DNA of 34,875 nucleotides from an uncultured Prevotellaceae bacterium (GCA_937893145.1 CALBJW010000219.1:1-34875); one strand, 5' to 3'; positions 7,499 through 15,890 are shown, counted from the stretch's first letter. The notes: a model not told the origin generated them from the letters alone. Numbers and translations: made by a program.

Positions 7499-7530
7499 CA
7501 AAAGTACACAATTCTTTTCATTCCTCCAAA
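7499..7530 (-). promoter_or_regulatory. Promoter of the 79-aa gene
   Basis: Minus strand: TTTG (7527-7530), a 20-nt spacer, then TACTTTTG (7499-7506). Confidence 0.75.
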
Positions 7531-7539
7531 ATATTCATA

Positions 7540-7577
7540 CAAAAAATCCACAAGAGCATCGGGGGCTATTGTGGATT
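7540..7577 (-). terminator. Terminator downstream of the RAYT transposase
   Basis: AATCCACAA (7545-7553) pairs perfectly with TTGTGGATT (7569-7577) around a GC-rich 15-nt loop, followed by a run of T on the minus strand. It lies 34 nt after the transposase stop. Confidence 0.75.
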
Positions 7578-7610
7578 CATTCTGTTATCACTCTCTGTAT
7601 AAAATTATTC

Positions 7611-8768
7611 TTATCCTACAATTACGGCATCACCTTCGAATGTGCAGAGCTGTTGGGCGAGGGTGTTGAGGTTGTGGAATATGGAGTAGTCGGTGTTGGA
7701 TGGCACTCCATTTACTTCGCCAAGGGTGTCGGGCTGCCAGGGGGCGAGGATGAGGAGGCTGCCTTTGGTGCAGGCTTCGAAGCGTTTGGCTTCGGGTTTC
7801 CAGTAGCGGCTGATGGGGTCCTTTTGGAGATGGATGAGGGGGTAGTTGTTGTTAAGGCAGGTGTCTTTCATAATCTGTTCGCCTTTTGAGATGCCTGGGG
7901 TGACGATTACGGTGCTGCCTGCGAGGATTTGGGATATCCATTGGTTGCGTTGGGTTTCGTATTCGGGAGTTGTTTCGTAGGGAGTGCGACCATCAGCGGC
8001 TTTGCGGTGGCAGAAGACTTGTATTTTCTTTGCCCAGCGGAGAAGGAAGAGGTTGCCGAAGGCTGCGTAGTCGCGGCCGTCAATCTTGATGTGGAGGCAT
8101 CTTCTCATGTATTGGGGACGGAGGCGGCGGATGATGGCACGACGTGGGTTGTCGGATACGTAGCGAAGCATGGCGGAGAGGTGGCGAAGGTCGTAGGTGC
8201 CTGTTTGTGGGTCGTTAAGGCAGATGGTGTCGTCGTAGTTGTCGTCCCAGAGGGGCTGTTGGGCTTCGGGATGCTGGGAGTAGTAGAGGGCGCGCTGCTT
8301 TTTTGACATGCGGTGAAGGTCGGGGAGTGGGGCAGCCAAGGACGGCTGCTGGGATGATGGGGGGAGGGTAGCTGCGGAGGCCGTCGTTGGTTGGGCAGCT
8401 GAGAGGTGGCGGTAGCGCTTGGTGCATGCTACTTTGAAGCCCCAGATTACTTGCCCTAAGCTGACATCCATAGGTTCAAGCACTTCGATGACTCCGTGAA
8501 AATGGTCGGGCATACAGGTGGCGCTGTGAAGTTTTATCTTCCTTCCTTTGGATGCTTCAAAGGTGGGGATTTTCTGCCATTCTTCAAGGATTGCTTTGCC
8601 TATGGCTGTGTGTGTTACTTCTGGCTGCTTGAGGTTGTCATTGAATGTTCCTAATAGGGAGTATTGCTTCTCTCTATCTCTGATTACTAAGGTGATGAGG
8701 TAGATGCCGGGGGCATAGTAGTTATGTCCGGGATCGTGTGGTCGGTATGATGATTGACCTGCAGCCAT
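7611..8768 (-). CDS. REP-associated tyrosine transposase (RAYT/Y1) with Rossmann/SLOG-like C-terminal extension
   Basis: The N-terminal ~215 residues match the Y1/IS200-like RAYT family: YAPGIYLITLVIRDR, the HUH motif MPDHFHGVIE (metal-binding HxH), and LWDDNYDDTI followed by YVSDNPRRAII, where the Tyr is the likely nucleophile. A low-complexity Ala/Pro/Ser/Gln insert interrupts the domain at about 125-170. The C-terminal ~170 residues are not part of a usual RAYT. They contain STVIVTPGISKGEQIMKD, then PLIHLQK and GSLLILAPW, a nucleotide-binding pattern like DprA/SLOG folds. I have seen similar extensions in other Bacteroidales proteins but cannot verify this here. Base composition is clearly more GC-rich than the flanks, consistent with transfer. 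The gene starts 44 nt after the DUF3137 gene and has its own terminator. Confidence 0.8.
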   Translation of the reverse strand: MAAGQSSYRPHDPGHNYYAPGIYLITLVIRDREKQYSLLGTFNDNLKQPEVTHTAIGKAILEEWQKIPTFEASKGRKIKLHSATCMPDHFHGVIEVLEPMDVSLGQVIWGFKVACTKRYRHLSAAQPTTASAATLPPSSQQPSLAAPLPDLHRMSKKQRALYYSQHPEAQQPLWDDNYDDTICLNDPQTGTYDLRHLSAMLRYVSDNPRRAIIRRLRPQYMRRCLHIKIDGRDYAAFGNLFLLRWAKKIQVFCHRKAADGRTPYETTPEYETQRNQWISQILAGSTVIVTPGISKGEQIMKDTCLNNNYPLIHLQKDPISRYWKPEAKRFEACTKGSLLILAPWQPDTLGEVNGVPSNTDYSIFHNLNTLAQQLCTFEGDAVIVG

Positions 8769-8812
8769 TTGTTTTTTGTTTACTTTTGGTGGTGTTTTTG
8801 GGGGGGCTTCCT

Positions 8813-9739
8813 CTACTCCTTACTCCAAATTCTTAGGTTTAGGTTCAGCTGTTCTATCACGTCGATCATGGTGGAGAGGGCGAGGAGGTCTTTCTTGACT
8901 TCGGCAAGGTTGAATTTTACTTCGAAGCGGTTGGTCTTGGATGGGACGGCTATGAGGAGACGACTGCCACGGAAGGACATGGACAGGTGCTTGTCGCCTA
9001 ACTGGGTGCTGAACACTTTGTTCATCTCCATTATTCGTTGCTGGAGGGCAGGGGTGAGGATGTAGCGTGCCTCTTGGTCGTTGGTGGTGTAGGTGGTGTA
9101 GAGGCGTTCAAAATCAACATCTTCCAATTTGCATCTCTTCATCTTGGAGAATAGTCCTGGACCTACATTTGATAGGAAGCCCTTCTCGGATGTGAGCATC
9201 GTAGTGCCATTGAAATGCTTGTTGAAGTCTGCCTCGAACACAAAACCCTTGAAATCGACTACTTTTACTGCACTCTTGCCTGTGCTTTGCATGTGGTAGA
9301 GTTCTACCTCGCCATACACGAAGTCGGTCTTGCCCACTTTGCCTCGTATCGTGTCTTCATTCTCGAACTTCTCTCCCCAGCCTGTAGGGTACATCTCTGC
9401 ACCCTTGAAGATGTCTTTTGTTAGGGTACCTTTAGGTTCGTAGATGGCACCAGGACAGACTGTCTGCAGGAGTGTTGGCATGACCTGCGACTTGTATCTG
9501 GTGTTCAGTTTGTGTATGGAATATAACCAACATATTAGCCACACCAAAAGGAATGTTCCAAGTCCGATGAGGGGGTATAATCCGCCCGGAATGAAACAAA
9601 ATAAGGTCACTACACCGCCAAGTAACAGTGCAAGTTTCAAGGACTTGGCAGCGTAGGAACTTTTTTGTTGTACCAGTTGTTCTATGGTCTCATCTATCTG
9701 TTGCTCAACATTATTCCAGAGGAGTTGTACGTTCTGCAT
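8813..9739 (-). CDS. DUF3137 membrane protein
   Basis: The 308-aa protein has a short cytoplasmic helix (1-30) and two membrane segments at about 36-75 (LALLLGGVVTLFCFIPGG and YPLIGLGTFLLVWLICWLY). A soluble domain follows with the features of the DUF3137 family (GEVELYHMQ, VVDFKGFVFEADFNK, FERLYTTYTTNDQEARYILTP). DUF3137 genes typically sit next to lemA. Here only 3 nt separate the lemA stop from this ATG, so the two are translationally linked. The molecular function is unknown; the family is thought of as an envelope or stress-related partner of LemA. Confidence 0.85.
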   Translation of the reverse strand: MQNVQLLWNNVEQQIDETIEQLVQQKSSYAAKSLKLALLLGGVVTLFCFIPGGLYPLIGLGTFLLVWLICWLYSIHKLNTRYKSQVMPTLLQTVCPGAIYEPKGTLTKDIFKGAEMYPTGWGEKFENEDTIRGKVGKTDFVYGEVELYHMQSTGKSAVKVVDFKGFVFEADFNKHFNGTTMLTSEKGFLSNVGPGLFSKMKRCKLEDVDFERLYTTYTTNDQEARYILTPALQQRIMEMNKVFSTQLGDKHLSMSFRGSRLLIAVPSKTNRFEVKFNLAEVKKDLLALSTMIDVIEQLNLNLRIWSKE

Positions 9740-9742
9740 AGT

Positions 9743-10288
9743 TTAAAGATTTACATTTACATTGTCGCGTTCCTCTGCCTTTGCCTCAAAGAAGTTGCGA
9801 CGAGTGAAACCAAACATATTTGCAAAGATATTGGAAGGGAAGGTTTGAAGTGAATTGTTGTATTCCAACACGGCAGCATTGTAGCTGCGTCGTGCTGCAG
9901 CCAGTTGTTCTTCTGTCTCGTTGAGTGAGCGCTGGAGCATCATCACGTTCTCTGATGCCTTCAGGTCTGGGTACTTTTCTACGGTTACTCGCAGGCCGTT
10001 GGCAATGGTTTGCATACCATTGTCCAGGTCGTTCTTTTCCTCATCAGTCAGGGAGGAATACGACTTGTTGCGCAGTTCTATCACGCGAGCCAGCACATCC
10101 TTCTCGTGCTGCATGTATCCCTTCACTGCCTCTACGAGGTTTGGGATGAGGTCGTAACGCTTTTTGAGTTGCACATCAATGCCTGCAAAAGCGTTTTCTA
10201 CTTGGTTGCGTCGTGTCACGAGTCCGTTGTAGATGCCAACCACGAAGAGCAATGCTACAACGATTACAATAATGAAAATATATACCAT
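9743..10288 (-). CDS. lemA: LemA family protein
   Basis: The 181-aa protein has one N-terminal membrane helix (2-22) followed by a long helical domain with LemA hallmarks: NGLVTRRNQVENAFAGIDVQLKKRYDLIPNLVE near the start, then SENVMMLQRSLNETEEQLAAARRSYNAAV and a C-terminal FPSNIFANMFGF segment. LemA proteins are inner-membrane proteins of uncertain role. It leads the lemA-DUF3137 operon; a -7 element lies 28 nt upstream. Confidence 0.95.
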   Translation of the reverse strand: MVYIFIIVIVVALLFVVGIYNGLVTRRNQVENAFAGIDVQLKKRYDLIPNLVEAVKGYMQHEKDVLARVIELRNKSYSSLTDEEKNDLDNGMQTIANGLRVTVEKYPDLKASENVMMLQRSLNETEEQLAAARRSYNAAVLEYNNSLQTFPSNIFANMFGFTRRNFFEAKAEERDNVNVNL

Positions 10289-10316
10289 AATGTGTTATTG
10301 TTATGTTTTGATGGGG

Positions 10317-10324
10317 CAAAGATA
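10317..10324 (-). promoter_or_regulatory. -7 element upstream of lemA
   Basis: TATCTTTG on the minus strand matches the Bacteroidetes -7 consensus, 28 nt before the lemA ATG. No good -33 TTTG is seen at the expected distance. Confidence 0.5.
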
Positions 10325-10366
10325 ACAAAATTCTTTTGTAGTTTGGATATATTTTATCCAATAACG

Positions 10367-10398
10367 ATTGTTTTTATCATAAAAATATTTTATCTTTG
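10367..10398 (+). promoter_or_regulatory. Promoter of the plus-strand membrane protein/nucleotidase operon
   Basis: ATTG (10367-10370), a 20-nt spacer, then TATCTTTG (10391-10398). It lies 67 nt before the ATG at 10466 and is divergent from the lemA promoter. Confidence 0.65.
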
Positions 10399-10465
10399 CA
10401 TTGAAAAAGCATGAATACCTGTTTTAAACCTATGTAATATTAGAACCATTAAATACACGTTTTGT

Positions 10466-11137
10466 ATGTCTAAAGAAGTTAAAATGTACATGAGAATCCG
10501 TAATGTGTGCGGATTGCTTGGTATTATCCTGCCTTGGTTGGCATTGTTCTCGGCAGGTATCGTGGACCCTCATCCAAGTAAGGAATGGTGGTATAGTATC
10601 TCGGCTACTTACTACCAGTCGCCAGCATTGGTAGGTGTGCTTGCTCCTGCAAGTATCGTGCTGCTCTGCTACATCGGTTACGAGAAGCTCGACAACTGGA
10701 TTACCTCTCTATCGGGTGTGTTCGGTCTGGGTATCTTACTCTTCCCATGTAAGGTGGACTGGGTATGGGAATACGAACTGGTAGGTTTCTTCCAGTTGCC
10801 TGTGTTCGTGTCAAACATCCTCCACTCTGCTTGTGCTTGCATCTTCTTCTTGTTGCTTGCGTACAACAGTTTCTTCCTCTTCACTAAGACTGGTAAGAAG
10901 CCTATGACAAGGAAGAAGAAGATTAGAAACATGGTGTATAAGGTTTGTGGTGCCGGCATGTTGCTCTTCGAGGTTATCTTCGCAATCCTTGTGTTGGTTG
11001 ATGCTCCAGGCTATTGCACTATGATTGTGGAGATTGTACTTCTTCACCTCTTTGGTATCTCATGGTTGGTGAAGGGTGAGGCGATAGGATTCTTGAATGA
11101 TGATGAAGAAATTGTTTGGAATGACAAAATGGAATAA
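10466..11137 (+). CDS. Uncharacterised six-helix membrane protein
   Basis: The 223-aa protein has about six hydrophobic segments (near 13-32, 54-74, 80-95, 108-135, 155-178 and 185-205), a basic loop (KTGKKPMTRKKKIRN) between the fourth and fifth, and a charged C-terminal tail. After the first helix comes DPHPSKEWWYSISATYYQS, which likely faces outside. The layout resembles small DUF998-type integral membrane proteins, but I do not recognise a family with confidence. It heads a plus-strand run with the 5'-nucleotidase and FMN reductase genes; its last codons overlap the start of the nucleotidase gene. Confidence 0.75.
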   Translation: MSKEVKMYMRIRNVCGLLGIILPWLALFSAGIVDPHPSKEWWYSISATYYQSPALVGVLAPASIVLLCYIGYEKLDNWITSLSGVFGLGILLFPCKVDWVWEYELVGFFQLPVFVSNILHSACACIFFLLLAYNSFFLFTKTGKKPMTRKKKIRNMVYKVCGAGMLLFEVIFAILVLVDAPGYCTMIVEIVLLHLFGISWLVKGEAIGFLNDDEEIVWNDKME

Positions 11138-12686
11138 ATATATGTTCATTGCCATAGGAGCGATTGCTTCAATGGCAATGAATTCATGTACTACAACCAA
11201 ACATATACCTACAAATGCCAAGAGCATTGTCGTGCTGTACGAGAACGATGTGCATTGTGGCATAGGGGGATATGCAAAGTTGGCAGGTCTTCGTGATGCT
11301 ATCAGCGACACAGCAAGTGTGGCTGTGGTGTCGAATGGTGACTATCTGCAGGGCGGTACTGCTGGTGCCATATCGAGTGGTCAGTATATCGTTGACATCA
11401 TGAAGCATCTGAGGTATGATGCTGTGACATTGGGCAACCATGAGTTTGACTATACAGTGCCAAAGATGATGGACTTGTTTAAGCAGCTGGGTGCCCCTGT
11501 GACTTGCGTCAACTTCATTGACATGAACGGAAAGCCTGTGTTTGCTCCGTATGTCATGAAGAGGTACGGAAAGAAGAATGTTGCTTTTGTGGGTGTGGTC
11601 ACTCCAACGGCTCTTGCTACAGAGGCTTATGCTTTCTATGACAAGGATGACAATCAGTTGTATGACCTTGCTCCGAAGGATGTGTATTCGCTTGTGCAGA
11701 CTGCAGTCAATAATGCTCGTAAGGCTGGTGCTGACTATGTCATCGTGCTGTCGCATCTGGGTGAAGACAAGAACGACATGAATGTGGATTCACGCGGTCT
11801 GATTCAATCTACTCGTGGCATTGATGCTCTGCTTGACGGACACACTCATAATGTTGTTCCTTGCCTGAAAGTGAAGAACCTTGACGGCAAGGATGTGATT
11901 GTAAGTCAGACAGGTACTAAGTTTGAGAATGTGGGTAAACTTGTCATCATGCCTAATGGCAACATCAGTACTGAACTTGTGCCGGTGAAGACTATCGCTC
12001 ATGTGAATGATGAGGTGAAGCAGGCAACGGATAGTGTTGTGGCTTTGGCAAAGGAACTTGTCAATCGTCATGTGTGTGTCAGTGATGTGGACCTTATCAT
12101 TCTCGACAGCAAGGGACTGCAGGAGGTACGCAAGAACGAGACTAATGCTGGCGATATAGTTACCGATGCTTATCGTATCATGACTGGCGCTGACTTTGCT
12201 ATCACTAATGGCGGTGGTATTCGTTCGGAGGTGAAGGCAGGAAAACTGACTTATGGCGACATGGTCAGTCTGTTGCCATACGATAACTATGTTAGTTTGG
12301 TAGAGATAACAGGAGCGCAACTGCTCGACCTGCTCAATGCTTGTACTCGTTTCCTTCCAGCCACTAATGGTGATTTTCCACAGGTGTCGGGACTTAACTT
12401 CACCATTAAGGTCGGTACAGATGAGGGTGTTACGGACCTGAAGGTGCTGAACCAAGAGAGTGGGGAATACGAACCTGTTGTGATGGACAAGACATACAAA
12501 CTTGCCACTATCGACTACTGCATCACGGGTGGTGGTTTGCAGGGCAAGTTGAAGAAGAACAATGTGTTGAAACAAAACATCATGATTTACAACAAGTGTC
12601 TCATTCAGTATGTCACAGAGAAGCTCGGAGGTCATATCGGTAAAGAATACGAGAAGCCTGCGGGTAGAATCAAGATAGTTTATTAA
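11121..12686 (+). CDS. 5'-nucleotidase / UDP-sugar hydrolase family lipoprotein (UshA-like)
   Basis: A calcineurin-type metallophosphoesterase joined to a 5'-nucleotidase C-terminal domain. Metal-site motifs are visible in order: YENDVHCGIGG, SNGDYLQGG, LGNHEFDY, VIVLSHLGED and LDGHTHNVVP. The C-terminal substrate domain has ITNGGGIRSEVKAG and LLPYDNYVSLVEITG. The family releases phosphate and nucleosides from nucleotides in the periplasm or at the surface. I chose MTKWNKYM (11121) because it gives a short basic n-region, a hydrophobic helix and a lipobox-like cysteine (SMAMNSC), so it is probably a lipoprotein; 11097 would also be possible. It overlaps the preceding gene by about 17 nt, and the FMN reductase gene follows 21 nt later. 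Confidence 0.9.
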   Translation: MTKWNKYMFIAIGAIASMAMNSCTTTKHIPTNAKSIVVLYENDVHCGIGGYAKLAGLRDAISDTASVAVVSNGDYLQGGTAGAISSGQYIVDIMKHLRYDAVTLGNHEFDYTVPKMMDLFKQLGAPVTCVNFIDMNGKPVFAPYVMKRYGKKNVAFVGVVTPTALATEAYAFYDKDDNQLYDLAPKDVYSLVQTAVNNARKAGADYVIVLSHLGEDKNDMNVDSRGLIQSTRGIDALLDGHTHNVVPCLKVKNLDGKDVIVSQTGTKFENVGKLVIMPNGNISTELVPVKTIAHVNDEVKQATDSVVALAKELVNRHVCVSDVDLIILDSKGLQEVRKNETNAGDIVTDAYRIMTGADFAITNGGGIRSEVKAGKLTYGDMVSLLPYDNYVSLVEITGAQLLDLLNACTRFLPATNGDFPQVSGLNFTIKVGTDEGVTDLKVLNQESGEYEPVVMDKTYKLATIDYCITGGGLQGKLKKNNVLKQNIMIYNKCLIQYVTEKLGGHIGKEYEKPAGRIKIVY

Positions 12687-12707
12687 TGGTAATAATTCTA
12701 TATCATC

Positions 12708-13286
12708 ATGAAAATACTTATTCTCAATGCCAGTCCTCGCAAAGGGGGCAACATAGACCAAATGCTTACTATCATCGCGGATGAGTGTAAGACTCTTGGT
12801 GCTACGGTGTATTTTGAAAATGTGAATGATTTCAACATCAAGCCTTGTATGGCTTGCATGAAGTGTCGTTCTACTCACAAGTGTGTTTTGCCAGAGGATG
12901 ATGCACAAAGAATACTTGGTCTTATCACGGAGTGTGACGCTCTTGTCGTTGGTGCTCCTTGCTATTGGGGCAATATGCCAGGTATGCTGAAGCTGATGTT
13001 CGACCGCATCGTATATGGCATGATGGGCGAAAACAAGATTGCTATTCCTATTCCAATGCATAAGGGCAAGAAATGCGTCTTGGTAAGTGCTTCAAGCACG
13101 ATGTGGCCTCTCAACATTCTTGCCAATCAGACTCGTGGCGTTATCAAGGCTTTGAAGGAGATTCTTGGTTGGAGCGGCTTCAAGTTTGTGGCAACGATAG
13201 AGAAGGCTGGCACATTCAACCATCCTGAATTTAAGGAAAGTGATAGGAAGAAGTGCATCAAGGCTGCCCACAAGTTGATGAAGTAA
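12708..13286 (+). CDS. NAD(P)H-dependent FMN reductase / flavodoxin-fold oxidoreductase
   Basis: The 192-aa protein opens with MKILILNASPRKGGNID, the FMN phosphate-binding loop of the NADPH-dependent FMN reductase family. ALVVGAPCYWGNMPGMLKLMFDR is the second flavin contact and dimer motif. A cysteine cluster CMACMKCRSTHKC at about 48-61 is common in the iron-sulfur/flavodoxin-like members of this family; whether it binds a cluster cannot be told. It probably reduces quinones, flavins or similar electron acceptors in the cytosol. It is last in the plus-strand operon. Confidence 0.88.
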   Translation: MKILILNASPRKGGNIDQMLTIIADECKTLGATVYFENVNDFNIKPCMACMKCRSTHKCVLPEDDAQRILGLITECDALVVGAPCYWGNMPGMLKLMFDRIVYGMMGENKIAIPIPMHKGKKCVLVSASSTMWPLNILANQTRGVIKALKEILGWSGFKFVATIEKAGTFNHPEFKESDRKKCIKAAHKLMK

Positions 13287-13407
13287 AGTTCAGAATAATT
13301 AACATTTTATAGACACATTTAGGCATTTGGTGTTTTATTTCGTCGGTTTTGACTAAGTTAATTTGCTTTTTATGTCGAAATTTTATGCATAAAAGAAATA
13401 AATTGTG

Positions 13408-13415
13408 TACATTTG
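13408..13415 (+). promoter_or_regulatory. -7 element of the secreted three-repeat protein
   Basis: TACATTTG matches TAnnTTTG and lies 57 nt upstream of the ATG at 13473. The -33 region is not clearly recognisable. Confidence 0.55.
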
Positions 13416-13472
13416 CCTATAAAATGATAAAGTGAGATTTGTAAACCTATTTAATAATTAACAAATTCTATT

Positions 13473-13961
13473 ATGAGAAATTTTATTTTAACTGTTGTCT
13501 TTCTTTTGATGTCAGTAGCATCATTTGGTCAGGATTTTAAGTTGTACAAGACAAAGAACGCTCACACTCAGTTGCTCGTCAACACTGTGACAGGTGCTGT
13601 TTCTCAGGTGCAGGACGATGGCAATAATTGGCAGATTGTTGGCCCTATCGATCCTAACGGTGGCTACACTAATCGATTTGTATTGTATGAAACAGAAAAT
13701 ATATGGAACTTCATCGAGCTTGATACTTTTACAGGTCGTGTATGGCAGGTTCAGTTTAGTGTGGATGGTGTAGAAAACAGACTTTGTTTGCCAATCAACA
13801 CAGAGATTCTTGCTAACTCAAGAGACCACAGCATCTTCGTGATTGAACCATTGAAGAGCATGTATCAGTATCACCTCATCAATCAGGAGACTGGTCGTAT
13901 GTGGATTTTCCAGTGGAGCACACAGGGCAATGACTATCGCTGGATGAAGGCTATTCAGTAA
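13473..13961 (+). CDS. Small secreted protein with three internal repeats
   Basis: The 162-aa product has a clear signal peptide (MRNFILTVVFLLMSVASFGQ, cleavage near residue 20). The mature part consists of three related units of about 40-45 residues, each with a TG(R/A)(V/M) core followed by aromatic and Gln residues: NTVTGAVSQVQDDGNNW, DTFTGRVWQVQFS and NQETGRMWIFQWS. The repeats suggest a small all-beta periplasmic or exported protein. I do not recognise a named family. It has its own promoter and ends 7 nt from the convergent LolA-like gene, with no separate terminator visible. Confidence 0.75.
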   Translation: MRNFILTVVFLLMSVASFGQDFKLYKTKNAHTQLLVNTVTGAVSQVQDDGNNWQIVGPIDPNGGYTNRFVLYETENIWNFIELDTFTGRVWQVQFSVDGVENRLCLPINTEILANSRDHSIFVIEPLKSMYQYHLINQETGRMWIFQWSTQGNDYRWMKAIQ

Positions 13962-13968
13962 GCAATAG

Positions 13969-14595
13969 TTACTTTTCTTCTCCTCTGTGGTCTATGAAGT
14001 TATAGTCGGCAAACTGTTTCTTCGGGAACTTGAAAACGTCGTCGCTTATTCCACCGGCAGAGAAGTTTGAAATTTTGACAGTAGTAGAAAAGAAAGCAAC
14101 TTTTATCTTCAGACTTGTAGGGTAATAGTTTGCTTTCTTTATTTTTGCTGTTATTTCCTTAATGCCCATCATGCTTGACTTCTTTACTTTGGCTGTGAGC
14201 AGATAGTAATCTCCAGATGTGGTGTAGGAGAAGTCGTAATTGTTCACATCGTATTTGAACTTAGCAAGCATTTCGTCCTTATTCTCGTCATTGGCAGAGA
14301 ATATATCCACTTGTTTCTTCTTCTTGTCAACCATGTAGGCTGTGACTCCATCGTTCCAAGAACAATAGCGCTTCTCGATGTATTTTATCTTCTTATCCTT
14401 GTAGTGGATAGAGCCTTCAGTCTTATATATGCCGATGATGTTTACAGCATAGTCAAGTCTTGAGCCTTTCGGACCAAAGACTATGTTGAACACCTTCTCG
14501 AACATTTCCTTTGCCTCCTCCTGATTGCTTCCCTTTGCACTGGTGTTAAGTGTGAGAAGGGAAAGGAGCAATGTGATGATTATTCTGCTTTTCAT
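13969..14595 (-). CDS. LolA-like outer-membrane lipoprotein carrier domain protein
   Basis: The 208-aa protein has a signal peptide (MKSRIIITLLLSLLTLNTSAKG). The remainder has the antiparallel beta pattern of LolA-like proteins: YKTEGSIHYKDKKIKYIEKRYCSWNDGVTAYMVDKKKKQVDIFSANDENKDEML, YDFSYTTSGDYYLLTAKVKKS, and finally KISNFSAGGISDDVFKFPKKQF, typical of the LolA C-terminal strand. LolA carries lipoproteins across the periplasm, but Bacteroidales encode several LolA-like paralogs of unknown cargo. AGGAG precedes the ATG, unusual in this phylum. Upstream is the galE terminator. Confidence 0.8.
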   Translation of the reverse strand: MKSRIIITLLLSLLTLNTSAKGSNQEEAKEMFEKVFNIVFGPKGSRLDYAVNIIGIYKTEGSIHYKDKKIKYIEKRYCSWNDGVTAYMVDKKKKQVDIFSANDENKDEMLAKFKYDVNNYDFSYTTSGDYYLLTAKVKKSSMMGIKEITAKIKKANYYPTSLKIKVAFFSTTVKISNFSAGGISDDVFKFPKKQFADYNFIDHRGEEK

Positions 14596-14647
14596 CTCCT
14601 AAATTCTTTTTTCCTGAATACTTATTTGTTTTGTTGAATAAAAAATG

Positions 14648-14680
14648 GGCTACCCCAAATCTCACGACTTAGAAGTAGCC
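14648..14680 (-). terminator. Possible terminator after galE
   Basis: GGCTAC (14648-14653) pairs with GTAGCC (14675-14680), and a run of six T follows on the minus strand (CATTTTTTATT). The stem is short with a long loop, so it is only moderately convincing. Confidence 0.5.
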
Positions 14681-14768
14681 ACAACACAAACACAAAATAA
14701 AACACGACAAAATTCGTTAATACATCATTAGTAAATGAGCATTATATCTTTAATTTACATAATAGGCT

Positions 14769-15803
14769 TTATTGAATGCCGTCTTCACGAAGTTTAACCT
14801 GCCACTTCCATGCTGAAGCGAGAATTTCGTCAAGCGGAGTATCTGCACTCCAACCGAGTACATTGTTTGCCTTATCAACATTACCCCAGATAGCTTCGAT
14901 ATCACCCTCGCGGCGTGGAGCGTATTCCCATGGGAGCTTAACGCCTGTTGCACGCTCAAATCCTTCTACGATTTCGAGAGTAGAGTAGCCGTGACCTGTA
15001 CCGATGTTGAATACTTCAACTGGTTCTGTCTCCTGGTCGAGTACGCGCTGCATTGCCTTAACGTGTGCCTTAGCAAGGTCAACAACGTAGATGTAGTCGC
15101 GGATACAAGTCTTATCTGGTGTGTTATAGTCGTTTCCAAAGATCTTCAACTGCTTGCGGATACCGATGGCAGTCTGAGTCACGAATGGAATGAGGTTCAT
15201 AGGAACACCATTTGGAAGTTCACCGATTTCTGCTGATGGGTGAGCACCGATTGGATTGAAGTAGCGGAGGATGATGCTCTTGATTGGAGCTCCAGAGTGG
15301 ATGTAGTCCTGGATGATTTCCTCGTTAACCTGCTTAGTGTTTCCGTATGGTGAAAGTGCCTTCTGGATAGGAGCCTGCTCTGTAACAGGAAGGTTCTCCT
15401 CTGTTGGCTGACCATATACTGTACATGAAGAAGAGAAGATGATACCCTTTGCTCCGTACTTTGGCATAAGCTCAAGAACATTCATCAATGAGTTGAGGTT
15501 ATTGCGGTAGTAGAGAAGAGGCTTCTCGACTGATTCTCCTACAGCCTTTGATGCAGCGAAGTGGATGATACCCTTAATCTGGTACTTCTTGAACACTTCT
15601 TCAACCTTGTCGAAGTCATTGAGGTCAACCTGCTCGAATGCTGGACGAATGCCAGTAATCTTTTCGATGCCATCAACAACATTCGCATTACTGTTTGAGA
15701 GGTTATCAATGATGACTACATCATAACCTGCCTGCTGAAGTTCTACTGTGGTATGACTACCAATAAAGCCAGTACCTCCTGTAACGAGAATAGTCTCTTT
15801 CAT
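14769..15803 (-). CDS. galE: UDP-glucose 4-epimerase
   Basis: The 344-aa extended SDR protein starts KETILVTGGTGFIGSHTTVEL (NAD-binding GxxGxxG). It has the galE-type DNLSNSN segment and SSSCTVYGQP with the catalytic Ser/Thr region, followed by SPYGNTK (YxxxK catalytic pair). The C-terminal sugar-binding part contains FNIGTGHGYSTLEIV and RREGDIEAIW. It interconverts UDP-glucose and UDP-galactose in the cytosol for galactose use and glycan synthesis. Length and ends match the family. It is monocistronic, with its own -7 box. Confidence 0.97.
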   Translation of the reverse strand: MKETILVTGGTGFIGSHTTVELQQAGYDVVIIDNLSNSNANVVDGIEKITGIRPAFEQVDLNDFDKVEEVFKKYQIKGIIHFAASKAVGESVEKPLLYYRNNLNSLMNVLELMPKYGAKGIIFSSSCTVYGQPTEENLPVTEQAPIQKALSPYGNTKQVNEEIIQDYIHSGAPIKSIILRYFNPIGAHPSAEIGELPNGVPMNLIPFVTQTAIGIRKQLKIFGNDYNTPDKTCIRDYIYVVDLAKAHVKAMQRVLDQETEPVEVFNIGTGHGYSTLEIVEGFERATGVKLPWEYAPRREGDIEAIWGNVDKANNVLGWSADTPLDEILASAWKWQVKLREDGIQ

Positions 15804-15858
15804 GTGTATTATTTGTTATTAATAGTTGATTTTATAGTTGTGGTTTTAATTGTGACGA

Positions 15859-15866
15859 CAAATTTA
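15859..15866 (-). promoter_or_regulatory. -7 element of galE
   Basis: TAAATTTG on the minus strand, 55 nt before the galE ATG. Confidence 0.5.
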
Positions 15867-15890
15867 CAACATATTTTCCAATAAAAAAAT

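Noticed and set aside
7494..8306. Plus-strand frames opposite the RAYT gene
   Set aside because: Gly/Val-rich antisense translations caused by the GC-rich codon use of the transposase, which has clear HUH and Tyr motifs on the other strand.
11790..13061. 423-codon minus-strand frame
   Set aside because: It is antisense to the well-supported 5'-nucleotidase and FMN reductase genes and shows no domain; its openness is a shadow of codon use.
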